Part shown: piece by piece, positions 1-6,914 of the stretch | How the letters are laid out: the number at the start of each line of letters is the position of its first letter | How positions within the stretch are numbered: position 1 is the stretch's first letter | The notes under the pieces: model-generated | Told to the model about the DNA's origin: nothing | What the model saw: only the letters and a program-made list of their open reading frames with translations | Databases searched by the model: none | Assembly: GCA_003486945.1 (NCBI GenBank) | Contig: DNFL01000265.1 | Span: 1 to 12,455, forward strand | Length of the DNA: 12,455 nucleotides | From: Hyphomonas sp. | Lineage (GTDB): Bacteria > Pseudomonadota > Alphaproteobacteria > Caulobacterales > Hyphomonadaceae | Reading direction: 5' to 3' | Program-made: the position numbers and the translations under genes

Positions 1-13
1 GCTCTTCCGATCT
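1..13 (+). other. Illumina adapter remnant at contig start
   Basis: The first 13 bases, GCTCTTCCGATCT, are identical to the 3' end shared by both Illumina TruSeq adapters. Adapter sequence should have been trimmed, so these bases are a sequencing artefact and not genome. Their presence suggests that the left end of this contig rests on poorly filtered reads, which fits the chimeric join near 1960. Confidence 0.9.
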
Positions 14-66
14 AACTTTTTTTAATTTCCTTAAATTATTGCTGGGTATTTCTTTTAATTACCTTC

Positions 67-97
67 TTTGTAATAAAACAGTGATTTTTTTAATTTG
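67..97 (+). promoter_or_regulatory. Bacteroidota-type promoter for the Asp-box protein
   Basis: TTTG at 67-70 is followed by exactly 19 bases and then TTAATTTG at 90-97. The known Bacteroidota promoter is TTTG, 19-21 bases, then TAnnTTTG, so the match has one mismatch (T for A at 91). The predicted transcript would begin about 30 bases before the ATG at 134. There is no Shine-Dalgarno sequence before that ATG, only A-rich sequence, which is also usual in Bacteroidota. The area is very AT-rich, so a chance match is possible. Confidence 0.4.
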
Positions 98-133
98 CGT
101 TAAACAAATTTTTAAATAACTAATCAAAGTAAA

Positions 134-1963
134 ATGAAATTGAAATTTTTATTATTGTTAACATCAGTAATGATCAGTTTTTCAGGCATTAAAGTTTTTG
201 CTCAGCAGGATGTAAATGGCTGGTACTGGATGAATGGCCAGCCCCTGGGACATACCATCAACTGGATAAAAGCTTTTGATGCTGCTAACATCTTTGCAGT
301 AACTAACAGAGGATTATTTATGAAATCAACTGACGGAGGCGACTCATGGATTCTTTCACAGGCAGGCGCTAACGATTTTAGCTCAGGCGCTGACGCAAGA
401 AGAGATTTGTTTACGGGCTGGTTCTTTAATGCAAATACAGGTATAGTAGCAGGCGCAACACAAACAGGACCGACAAAAACAGTTATCAGAAAAACTACTG
501 ACGGCGGTGTTACTTTTACTAACATAGATGTGAATGCCTCTGCAGGTTCATCAGTTAATAATTTTTATTTTATTAATTCTACAACAGGATATCTTTGCGG
601 CGGAACTCCAAACGCGAAATTATACAAGACTACAGATCAGGGAGATACATGGACGAGTATTGCTTCAGCTCCCGCAAATACTTATTACAGTATGCACGCT
701 TTTGATGAAAATAATATTTTACTCGGTACATCTTCAAGAAGAATTGTAAGAACTACTGACGGCGGAACAAGCTGGATCATCGATACTTTATTTTCAGCAG
801 CTACTAACGTTCAGTTCCTCGGTATGAAATTCAAAGATGCAAACACAGGATATGTAATCGGTAACCCGAACTACTTTGCATATACAACAAATGCAGGATT
901 AAACTGGACTGCTTCTACACATTCTTCCATCAGAGGACAGAGAGCGATAGAATATGATAACGGAGTTGTTTGGACAGCCGGTGATTATGAATATGTCTAT
1001 TTTTCATCTAATAACGGAGTCAACTGGGATTCGGTGAAGTTTTATGATAACAGTAATGTCAATCAGCCGTCACCTTTTATTATTTATGCTTTAGGTGTAA
1101 ACGGTAATGATCTCTCAGTCGGAGGTCAAAACGGACAATTGACTTTAAGTAATGACGGGGGAGTAACATGGAGAAATAAAAATTACACTGTTCATCCCAA
1201 TGCTCCGACCTATTCCAGTATTTACGCTGAGTCACCGACAGGAAATATCTGGATCGGATCAAATATTATCGGCGAAACAAACTTTCTGTATTCCAGTAAC
1301 GGCGGCACAAACTGGACAACTCAGCCAAACGGCATGAGTTTTGCTGTTTATGGAATGGATTTCTCAAGTGCTAATACCGGTTATGCATACGGCGGAAGAG
1401 CTACTTCGGGAGTCGGACAAATGTCAAAATCAACAGACGGCGGAATGACTTGGTTTGCTCTTGGATTACCTGCGCCGTTAAGCACATATCAGATTAATAC
1501 TGCTGACTTTGTAAACGATGTTACAGGTTGGGCAGGAGGTTTTGCAGGACCATTCTCACCGGCGTTAGTTTCTAAGACAACTGACGGAGGAAATACCTGG
1601 AATACACAGACATTAGAAACAAGTCCTAACGGTTCTGTAATCAGCATTCAGATGATTGATGAAAACAATGGATTTTTACTTGGTAACTCTTTATATACAA
1701 CTACAAACGGCGGAACTAACTGGTTAAAAACTACAAACTCATATGTACTCACTACGGGCTGGTCAAATATGTTTGTACTAAATAAAGATGTTATTTATTT
1801 AAACGGAGCCGGAACAAGCGGACTTAAAAAAATAATCAGATCACTTGACGGCGGAGCTACATGGACGGATATTACTTCCAATCTCGCCGGCGCAGCAGGA
1901 ACTACAATATTCAAAACAAAATGGCTCAATCTTAAGCACGGTATTGTAATCGGAGCCAGCGGA
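134..1963 (+). CDS. Secreted Asp-box (BNR/YCF48-like) repeat protein, C-terminus lost at a chimeric junction
   Basis: Probable secreted beta-propeller protein of unknown ligand. It begins with a signal peptide: basic MKLK, a hydrophobic stretch of about 15 residues, then VFAQ with cleavage likely near residue 23-24. I count twelve Asp-box-like motifs of the form S/T-x-D/N-G-G-x-T/N-W, for example STDGGDSW, TTDGGTSW, STDGGMTW, TTDGGNTW and SLDGGATW. Between them are phrases such as NTGYVIG and GIVIGASG, typical of the YCF48/photosynthesis-system-II-assembly-like proteins abundant in Ignavibacteria and Bacteroidota. The open frame runs on to 2011, but residues after GIVIGASG (about 1961 onward) come from reading the next, unrelated DNA out of frame. 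The natural protein would be longer, perhaps ending in a type IX secretion sorting domain. Codons are AT-rich, unlike everything downstream. The family call is firm; the function is unknown. Confidence 0.85.
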
Positions 1964-1968
1964 TGGTT
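1955..1968. other. Chimeric junction between AT-rich and GC-rich genomes
   Basis: Up to about 1960 the plus-strand frame reads as a normal Asp-box repeat protein with AT-rich codons. From about 1963 a different frame reads as a GC-rich alanine-rich coiled coil. Base composition, codon use and translation-initiation style all change within about 15 bases. No transposase, terminal repeat or integrase lies at the boundary. An assembly or library chimera explains this better than a natural transfer, above all because adapter sequence sits at base 1. The exact base cannot be fixed because the two genes may share a few bases of microhomology here. Confidence 0.85.
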
Positions 1969-2943
1969 GCCGAAGAAGCGGCCCGCGCCGCGGCCGCCCA
2001 GGCTGAAGTGAAGCGCCTCGCTGACCTCGAAACCCAGCGTCTCGCTGACCTTGAAGCGAAACGGCTCGCTGATCTTGAAACCAAGCGGATTGCCGCTGAA
2101 GCCGAAGCCAAACGGCTTGCCGATCTGAAGGCAAAGGAAGCGGCTGAAACCGCCGAGGCGAAACGCCTTGCCGATCTCGAAGCGAAACGCGCGGCAGATG
2201 CAGAAGCGAAGCGTCTCGCCGATCTTGAAGCCAAGCGCCTCGCCGACCTCGAAACGAAGCGCCTTGCTGATCTCGCCGCGAAGGAAAAAGCTGAGGCAGA
2301 AGCGGTCCGTGTCGCTGCGCTCGCGGCATCTGCGGCGCCTGCTGAGCCGCGCCGTCTGTCGGTGCCGCCCGCCGGTGCGCCGTCGCTGAAGCCCAAACGT
2401 CCGGCTACGGAGCAAGCCCTTGCCGAAGCGGGCGGCCCGACCTTGTTGTCCGCTATTCCGACAGAGCGCCCCGCGCCGCCGGCGCTCACCGCACCTTCAC
2501 CGGAGGTGCGCCCGCTCTCCCTGCCGCGCCCGGTTGGGGATTTCATCGCCGAGCGTACGGAATACACGGCTGGCCGCGCGCTGGATCAGGCCGGGCTGAA
2601 TGTGCTCAAGGCAGATTTCCTCGCGCTCGTCGAAGGCAGCGCCGACGGCACGCACCACGAACTGACCACGCCGGATGGCCGCCCGCTGCTGATCCATTTC
2701 GAGCGGACGGTGCCGGTCGATCCGCTGAAGGCCAGCATCAATGCCATCGGCTATGCTCCGTCGACGGATGGCGCCGTCGTGCGCCCTTATCTCCAGCCGG
2801 TCAGTGTAAACGTGCATGTCATGTGCCGCGACGTCGCTTATGCCTTCCCGGGCCAGGAGCGCGGGCGCTTCGCCGCCTGTCAGGGCGATGACGGCACCTG
2901 GCGCATGGCCCGCGCCACCAACATTGCCGCCAACCCGGTTTAG
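1963..2943 (+). CDS. Coiled-coil protein with KRLADLE octapeptide repeats, probably 5'-truncated
   Basis: I do not recognise a named family. Counting from the ATG at 1963 (326 residues), residues 1-16 are Ala/Glu-rich. Residues 17-114 are about twelve 8-9-residue units based on KRLADLEA/T, which should form a long charged helix or coiled coil. Residues 120-190 are Pro/Ala-rich and look like a flexible linker. Residues 191-326 look like a folded C-terminal domain with Cys288 and Cys306, a possible disulfide pair if exported. No signal peptide or membrane helix is visible. The first codon lies right at the chimeric junction, has no Shine-Dalgarno site, and the helix-like composition begins at once. 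The true start, and any export signal or anchor, was therefore probably upstream and is missing. A cell-envelope role is a guess. Confidence 0.6.
   Translation: MVAEEAARAAAAQAEVKRLADLETQRLADLEAKRLADLETKRIAAEAEAKRLADLKAKEAAETAEAKRLADLEAKRAADAEAKRLADLEAKRLADLETKRLADLAAKEKAEAEAVRVAALAASAAPAEPRRLSVPPAGAPSLKPKRPATEQALAEAGGPTLLSAIPTERPAPPALTAPSPEVRPLSLPRPVGDFIAERTEYTAGRALDQAGLNVLKADFLALVEGSADGTHHELTTPDGRPLLIHFERTVPVDPLKASINAIGYAPSTDGAVVRPYLQPVSVNVHVMCRDVAYAFPGQERGRFAACQGDDGTWRMARATNIAANPV
2011..2304 (+). repeat. Tandem ~24-27 bp coding repeat (KRLADLE units)
   Basis: Roughly twelve degenerate 24-27 bp units lie head to tail inside the coiled-coil gene, each encoding a variant of KRLADLEA or KRLADLET. 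The protein period is better kept than the DNA: synonymous bases differ between units, as in cgcctcgctgac against cggcttgccgat. This points to old duplications under selection for the helix. Such repeats can expand, contract or be collapsed in short-read assemblies. Confidence 0.85.
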
Positions 2944-3008
2944 CTGACCGATTGCCGCGCGCCGCCGCCGCATTGCGCGCCGCCGCGAAGCCTGCGACAG
3001 GGTGCGCC

Positions 3009-3347
3009 ATGACGATGCGGGTCTACAAATTGCTGACCGAAACGGACTGGAACGCTGCAGAGGCATCCGGCCGCACGTCCTCAGCCGTCGATCTTGCGGA
3101 TGGCCATGTGCACCTCTCCACTTCGGCGCAAGTGAGGGAAACCGCACGGCGCTATTTCGGCGGCGAGGGGCGCGTGAAACTCCTGCGCTTCGATCCGGAT
3201 ACACTCGGCGATATCCGCTGGGAGGCCAGTCGCGGCGGCGATCTGTTTCCGCATCTCTATGGAGCGCTGATGATCGCCAAGGCCGAAGCCAGCTGGTGGC
3301 TCTTGCCCGGCGCAGACGGCGCGCTCGTGTTTCCGGAGGATATCTGA
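3009..3347 (+). CDS. DUF952 family protein
   Basis: Small protein of 112 residues, the usual size for the DUF952 family. Its biochemical function is not known; an enzyme-like fold has been suggested for the family, but no reaction is established. Family marks visible are the start VYKLLTETDW, the block DGHVHLST at residues 31-38, an LLRFD strand near 58-62, and RWEASRGGDLFPHLYG around 70-84. The ATG at 3009 gives the conserved start; the open frame continues slightly upstream, but that extension does not resemble the family. The stop codon shares its last base with the pyrD start (TGATG), so the two are probably co-transcribed and coupled. A DUF952 gene next to pyrD is a recurring alphaproteobacterial arrangement, from memory. 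Confidence 0.85.
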   Translation: MTMRVYKLLTETDWNAAEASGRTSSAVDLADGHVHLSTSAQVRETARRYFGGEGRVKLLRFDPDTLGDIRWEASRGGDLFPHLYGALMIAKAEASWWLLPGADGALVFPEDI

Positions 3348-4396
3348 TGCTCGCCGATCTCGCCGCGAAAGCCGCGCACCTCCTGCCGCCAGAAGCGGCG
3401 CACGTGGCAACCGTCCGTGCGCTGAGCAAAGCGCTCGGTGTTCCCGCTAAGCCGCCGGCCTTTCCGACGAATATTGCGGCCGTGCTGCCGAAATCCGGCC
3501 TGAAGCTTGCTTCGCCTGTCGGCCTAGCGGCGGGCTTCGACAAGAATTGCGAAGCGCCCGAGGCAATGGCGCGGTTCGGCTTTGGCTTTGTAGAATGTGG
3601 CACGGTCACGCCAAAGCCGCAGCCCGGCAATCCAAAGCCGCGCGTCTTTCGCCTGACGGAAGATCGCGCCGTGATCAACCGGATGGGCTTCAACAATTTC
3701 GGACTTGAGTTCTTTGTGCGCCGCCTCGCGAAGTATTCCCATCTCGTGCCCATCGGCGCGAATGTCGGCGCGAACAAGGACAGCGAAGACCGTATTGCCG
3801 ACTATGTTACCGGCATCAACGCCGTCGCACCGTATGCGGACTATATCACCATCAACATCTCCTCGCCCAACACACCCGGTCTGCGCGGCCTGCAGGACAA
3901 GGCTTCGCTCGCTGCGCTGCTCTCCCGCTGCGCAGATGCGGACAGGAAGGCAAAGCCTGTTTTCCTGAAAGTTGCGCCGGACCTTGATGCCGAGGCCGTC
4001 AGCGACATCTGCGGCGTTGTGAAGGCCGAGGGCGCCTGGCTCGCCGGCCTCATCATCTCGAACACGACGCTTGCGCGCCCCGAAAGCCTGAAGAGTGCGG
4101 AGAGGGGCGAGGCAGGCGGCCTTTCCGGTGCGCCGCTCTTCCATCCGTCTACGGAAGTGCTGCGCCTCTTCGCGCGCCAGCTCGGCGGCGCGTTCGATCT
4201 CATCGGAGCAGGCGGCATCGCATCCGGCGCAGATGCCTACGCCAAAATCCGCGCGGGCGCGAACGCCGTGCAGCTCTATTCCATGATGGTCTATGAAGGC
4301 CCCGGGCTCGCCTTGCGCGTCGCACGCGAGCTCAGTCATTGCCTCGAAAAGGATGGCCTTGCCACCCTTTTCGAAGCGGTGAGCAAGGACCTCTAG
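3347..4396 (+). CDS. pyrD: Dihydroorotate dehydrogenase (quinone), class 2
   Basis: Oxidises dihydroorotate to orotate, the fourth step of de novo UMP synthesis, passing electrons through FMN to membrane quinones. The product has 349 residues, close to the E. coli enzyme. Visible marks are the N-terminal helical part (about 1-40) that serves as the quinone tunnel in class 2 enzymes, PVGLAAGFDKN at 57-67, the NRMGFNN motif at 111-117, and NISSPNTPGLR at 170-180. The catalytic base is expected at Ser173, by alignment with E. coli Ser175. Also present are FLKVAPDL near 206-213, ISNTT at 237-241, GGLSG at 257-261, and the FMN-phosphate region IGAGGI near 286-291 and VQLYS near 308-312. The start at 3347 overlaps the DUF952 stop by one base. 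The stop abuts the stop of the convergent dehydrogenase with no spacer. Confidence 0.97.
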   Translation: MLADLAAKAAHLLPPEAAHVATVRALSKALGVPAKPPAFPTNIAAVLPKSGLKLASPVGLAAGFDKNCEAPEAMARFGFGFVECGTVTPKPQPGNPKPRVFRLTEDRAVINRMGFNNFGLEFFVRRLAKYSHLVPIGANVGANKDSEDRIADYVTGINAVAPYADYITINISSPNTPGLRGLQDKASLAALLSRCADADRKAKPVFLKVAPDLDAEAVSDICGVVKAEGAWLAGLIISNTTLARPESLKSAERGEAGGLSGAPLFHPSTEVLRLFARQLGGAFDLIGAGGIASGADAYAKIRAGANAVQLYSMMVYEGPGLALRVARELSHCLEKDGLATLFEAVSKDL

Positions 4397-5497
4397 CTAG
4401 CTCAGCACCACAACCTGGCGCGCCACCGAGCCTTTGTTGTCCTTGAGGTTCTGCATCGCCGCCGTGATGCCATCGAGGCCGATCCGGTCGGAGATGAGAT
4501 CATCAAGGTGCAGCCGGCCCTGCTTGTAGAGGTCAACGAGACGCGGGAAATCGACCCGGAACCGGTTCGATCCCATCACCGCGCCCTGAAGGCGCTTCTC
4601 GGTCACCAGCAATTCGATGCCCGGAATTTCAATGTTCACGCCGGGCTGAATCATGCCGATGATCGTCGCCACGCCGCGCGGGCGCAGCATGTGATAGGCC
4701 ATCTCGGCGGTCTGCTTCGCGCCGACGCATTCAAAGGAATAGTGCACGCCGCCCTTGGTGATCTCCTTCACCTTCTCGATGGCATTGACCTTCGAAGGAT
4801 TGACCACTTCGGTCGCGCCAAAGCGAACCGCGAGCTGCAGCTTCTCGTCGGAGAGGTCCACCGCGATGATCCGGCTCGCGCCCGCAATCGCTGCGCCGTT
4901 GATCGCCGCAAGGCCCACGCCGCCGCAGCCGATCACGGCGACTGTCGAGCCCGGCTCAACCTGCGCCGAATGGAACACCGAGCCGACGCCAGTGATCACG
5001 CCGCATCCGATCAGCGCCGCGCGGTCGAGCGGCATGTCCTTGTCGACCACGCAGAGCGTGTTCTCGTGCACGAGGATCTGCTCGGCAAAGGAAGAGAGGT
5101 TCAGGAACTGGCCGACCTTTTCCTTGCCGATGGAAAGCCGCGGCGCTTCTGTCGGTGCGCGCTGGAACTGTTCGCGGTTCACGGTGTGGCAGACGGACAT
5201 ATGGCCGGTGAGGCAATATTCGCAGGTGCCGCAGAAGGGCGAGAGGATGGAGATCACATGATCGCCCGGCTTCACCGCCGAAACCATCGAGCCGACTTGC
5301 TCCACCACGCCCGCGCTCTCATGGCCGAGGATCACCGGCAGCTCTGCCGGAAAGGCGCCGTCCCAGAAGTGCACGTCGGAATGGCAGACGCCGATCGCCT
5401 TCAGCCGGACCAGAACCTCGCGCGGTCCCGGCTTCGAGATCGTCACGTCCTCAATCGACAACGGCGCCTTCGGCGCCCGCATCACGGCGGCTTTCAT
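4397..5497 (-). CDS. Zinc-dependent alcohol dehydrogenase (MDR family)
   Basis: Medium-chain dehydrogenase/reductase of 366 residues, expected to oxidise an alcohol with NAD+ in the cytoplasm. Catalytic zinc ligands are visible as Cys38 (GVCHSD), His59-Glu60 (GHESAG) and Cys165 (GCGV). Structural zinc ligands are Cys89, Cys92, Cys95 and Cys103. The Rossmann loop is GCGGVG at 190-195, and Asp214 at the end of the second strand favours NAD over NADP. The layout resembles the class III/NDMA-dependent ADH branch, but the substrate cannot be read from sequence. The ATG at 5497 is supported by AGGA (5510-5507) nine bases upstream. It lies 82 bases downstream of the MmyB-type regulator on the same strand, so the two may share a transcript or a regulatory circuit. 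Confidence 0.93.
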   Translation of the reverse strand: MKAAVMRAPKAPLSIEDVTISKPGPREVLVRLKAIGVCHSDVHFWDGAFPAELPVILGHESAGVVEQVGSMVSAVKPGDHVISILSPFCGTCEYCLTGHMSVCHTVNREQFQRAPTEAPRLSIGKEKVGQFLNLSSFAEQILVHENTLCVVDKDMPLDRAALIGCGVITGVGSVFHSAQVEPGSTVAVIGCGGVGLAAINGAAIAGASRIIAVDLSDEKLQLAVRFGATEVVNPSKVNAIEKVKEITKGGVHYSFECVGAKQTAEMAYHMLRPRGVATIIGMIQPGVNIEIPGIELLVTEKRLQGAVMGSNRFRVDFPRLVDLYKQGRLHLDDLISDRIGLDGITAAMQNLKDNKGSVARQVVVLS

Positions 5498-5579
5498 GGC
5501 TCACATTCCTCCCGGGTCATATTTTCCGGAAGCATCGCGCAGCGCAGGCATTTTGGCCAGCGTGACGCAGGGTGAGGGT

Positions 5580-6377
5580 TCAGAGCGCGGCTATCGCGCG
5601 AAGGGCAATCCGGGTCGGCTCATCAGCGGGGAAGAGGAGTTCGAGGCGCAGGTCGCGCACGGTCACGTCCTCGCTGGTTCCGAAATGGGCAACCGTCGAG
5701 AGGAATTTCAAGGCGCCGCCCGGCGTGTGGATTTCCAGCGGCACTAGCGGCCGGCGCGTCGCCAGAACCGGCGGATGGCGGGCGATGGCGGCGTCGAGGT
5801 CAGCGATCAGCGCTGCCAGCTCGCTGTCGCCGGGCGCTTCCAGCGCTTCCAGCGCAATCCGCCCGCGCATTTCGGCCAGCACTTCGGGAAGGTTCGCGAT
5901 CAGCTCCGGCGCAGCCGGCGAGGCCGTCAGCATACGGATCAGGCTCGTCTCGCCGCTGCCCTGAAGTGGGGCGAGCAGGGCGAGCGCGGCGGCATTCGCG
6001 TCGCGAACGCGCCAGTGTCGGTCGGCGAGGATTGCCGGCCAAGGCGCATGCCGGTCCATCATTTCCTGCAGCACAGCCCGGAACGGTCCGAGCGCATCGG
6101 AATCAAGCGGCGTCGCAGGAAACAGCGGCGCAAAGCCCGCCGCCTGAAGCAGCGCATTGCGGCTCGCCAGTGGCAGGATCAATCCGTCGGAAAGCTGCAG
6201 CACCATCTCGCGGCTCGGTTTCGCGCGGCCGGTTTCAAGGAAGGAAAGATGGCGCGCCGAAACATTGCAGTCGAGCGCCAGGTCAAGCTGGCTCATCCTC
6301 CGCGCGCCGCGAAAATGGCGCAGCAGGCGGGCGAAGGCGTCTTCACCGTCAAGGGCTGGCAGGATTGCATCGATCAT
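5580..6377 (-). CDS. XRE-type transcriptional regulator with MmyB-like ligand domain
   Basis: DNA-binding regulator of 265 residues. Residues 14-70 form an XRE helix-turn-helix (core RMSQLDLALDCNVSARHLS, then FLETGRAKPSREMVLQLSDGL). Residues about 90-255 match the MmyB-like ligand-binding domain, a PAS-like fold: APWPAILADRHWRVRDANAA at 111-130 and the C-terminal block ending LKFLSTVAHFGTSEDVT. Members of this family are thought to sense small hydrophobic ligands, and they often sit beside dehydrogenase genes. Here an alcohol dehydrogenase lies downstream on the same strand and a small membrane protein is divergent, so both are candidate targets, with autoregulation likely. A palindrome suited to a dimeric regulator lies 33-49 bases before its start. 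The ligand is unknown. Confidence 0.9.
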   Translation of the reverse strand: MIDAILPALDGEDAFARLLRHFRGARRMSQLDLALDCNVSARHLSFLETGRAKPSREMVLQLSDGLILPLASRNALLQAAGFAPLFPATPLDSDALGPFRAVLQEMMDRHAPWPAILADRHWRVRDANAAALALLAPLQGSGETSLIRMLTASPAAPELIANLPEVLAEMRGRIALEALEAPGDSELAALIADLDAAIARHPPVLATRRPLVPLEIHTPGGALKFLSTVAHFGTSEDVTVRDLRLELLFPADEPTRIALRAIAAL

Positions 6378-6410
6378 GACGCATCGTCTCAGGCCGCCGC
6401 GCCTAAGTCC

Positions 6411-6427
6411 ATAACCTCCGAGGTAAT
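6411..6427. promoter_or_regulatory. Candidate operator palindrome of the MmyB-type regulator
   Basis: The sequence ATAACCTCCGAGGTAAT is an odd-centred inverted repeat. The core ACCTC-C-GAGGT (6414-6424) is perfect apart from its unpaired centre, and two of the three outer pairs also match (A-T and T-A). It lies in the 106-base space between the divergent regulator and membrane-protein genes, where an autoregulatory operator would be expected. XRE dimers bind such sites. Assigning it to this regulator is inference from position and symmetry. Confidence 0.5.
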
Positions 6428-6428
6428 T

Positions 6429-6444
6429 GCGGCGCCTACGCCGC
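6429..6444 (+). promoter_or_regulatory. Short GC hairpin upstream of the membrane protein
   Basis: GCGGCG-CCTA-CGCCGC forms a perfect 6 bp stem with a 4-base loop, directly after the candidate operator and 39 bases before the start codon at 6484. It could fold in the 5' leader if transcription starts upstream of it. There is no following T-run, so it does not look like a terminator. It may simply reflect GC-rich sequence. Confidence 0.25.
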
Positions 6445-6471
6445 TTCGGTCATCCTTGCGCCCATCAAAGC

Positions 6472-6478
6472 AAGGAGG
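6472..6478 (+). promoter_or_regulatory. Strong Shine-Dalgarno site fixing the membrane protein start
   Basis: AAGGAGG lies five bases before the ATG at 6484. It fixes this ATG as the start, in preference to the upstream in-frame ATG at 6427 inside the intergenic region, and suggests efficient translation. Confidence 0.75.
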
Positions 6479-6483
6479 CTCCG

Positions 6484-6912
6484 ATGAGCAATTTCTGGAA
6501 AACATGGATGCAGATCTGGTGCTGGGGCGTCATTCTTTTCGGCGCTGTGTTGGCAGGTGGCGCCTTTCCCGCAACTGACGCCGCCGTCCGCACGCTGTAT
6601 TCAATTCTGGGCGGCGCGCCCGCAACGCCGGAAATGTTCGATGCGCCTGGCATGCGCTTCTCGGTCGGGCTGATGGGCGCGGTTACGCTCGGCTGGGGCG
6701 CGACGATCCTTGGCCTCTTGCCCGCTATCCATCAGGCCGGCGCCCCGGCATGGCGCGGGCTGACGCTTGCCCTCGCCATCTGGTTCGTCATCGACGGCGC
6801 AATCTCGGTGGCCACCGGCTACGGGCTCAACAACCTGCCGAACACGGCGCTGGCAGCCCTCTACTTCATCCCGGTTCTGACGACCGGCGTCCTGAAACGC
6901 AGCGCCGGCTGA
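6484..6912 (+). CDS. Small four-helix membrane protein, unknown function
   Basis: I do not recognise a named family. The 142-residue product has four hydrophobic stretches, at about 11-30, 59-81, 91-111 and 119-137, so it is most likely an inner-membrane protein. The N-terminus is Trp-rich (FWKTWMQIWCWG), and a polar loop of about 28 residues separates helices one and two. There are no charged residues in the helices apart from Asp104, so transport cannot be inferred. It has a very strong ribosome site and is divergent from the MmyB-type regulator, with a palindrome between them; regulation by that protein is the best contextual guess. Its stop lies two bases from the stop of the convergent alkaline phosphatase. 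Confidence 0.8.
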   Translation: MSNFWKTWMQIWCWGVILFGAVLAGGAFPATDAAVRTLYSILGGAPATPEMFDAPGMRFSVGLMGAVTLGWGATILGLLPAIHQAGAPAWRGLTLALAIWFVIDGAISVATGYGLNNLPNTALAALYFIPVLTTGVLKRSAG

Positions 6913-6914
6913 TC

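Noticed and set aside
1..1963. Horizontal transfer or genomic island as the cause of the AT-rich segment
   Set aside because: No integrase, repeat or attachment site is seen, both boundary genes are broken, and adapter sequence lies at the end; an artefact is simpler.
1795..2567. Several long minus-strand open frames opposite the KRLADLE repeats
   Set aside because: They are low-complexity Arg/Ser/Ala or Phe/Arg/Gly repeats mirroring the coding repeat on the plus strand, and some cross the chimeric junction.
2497..3777. A 426-codon minus-strand open frame opposite the coiled-coil, DUF952 and pyrD genes
   Set aside because: It is Arg/Ala-rich with no motif, and three plus-strand genes with good family matches occupy the same DNA; high GC produces such open frames.
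4508..5575. A 355-codon plus-strand open frame opposite the alcohol dehydrogenase
   Set aside because: It is rich in Arg, His and Asp, typical of a shadow frame in GC-rich DNA, while the minus strand encodes a complete zinc dehydrogenase.
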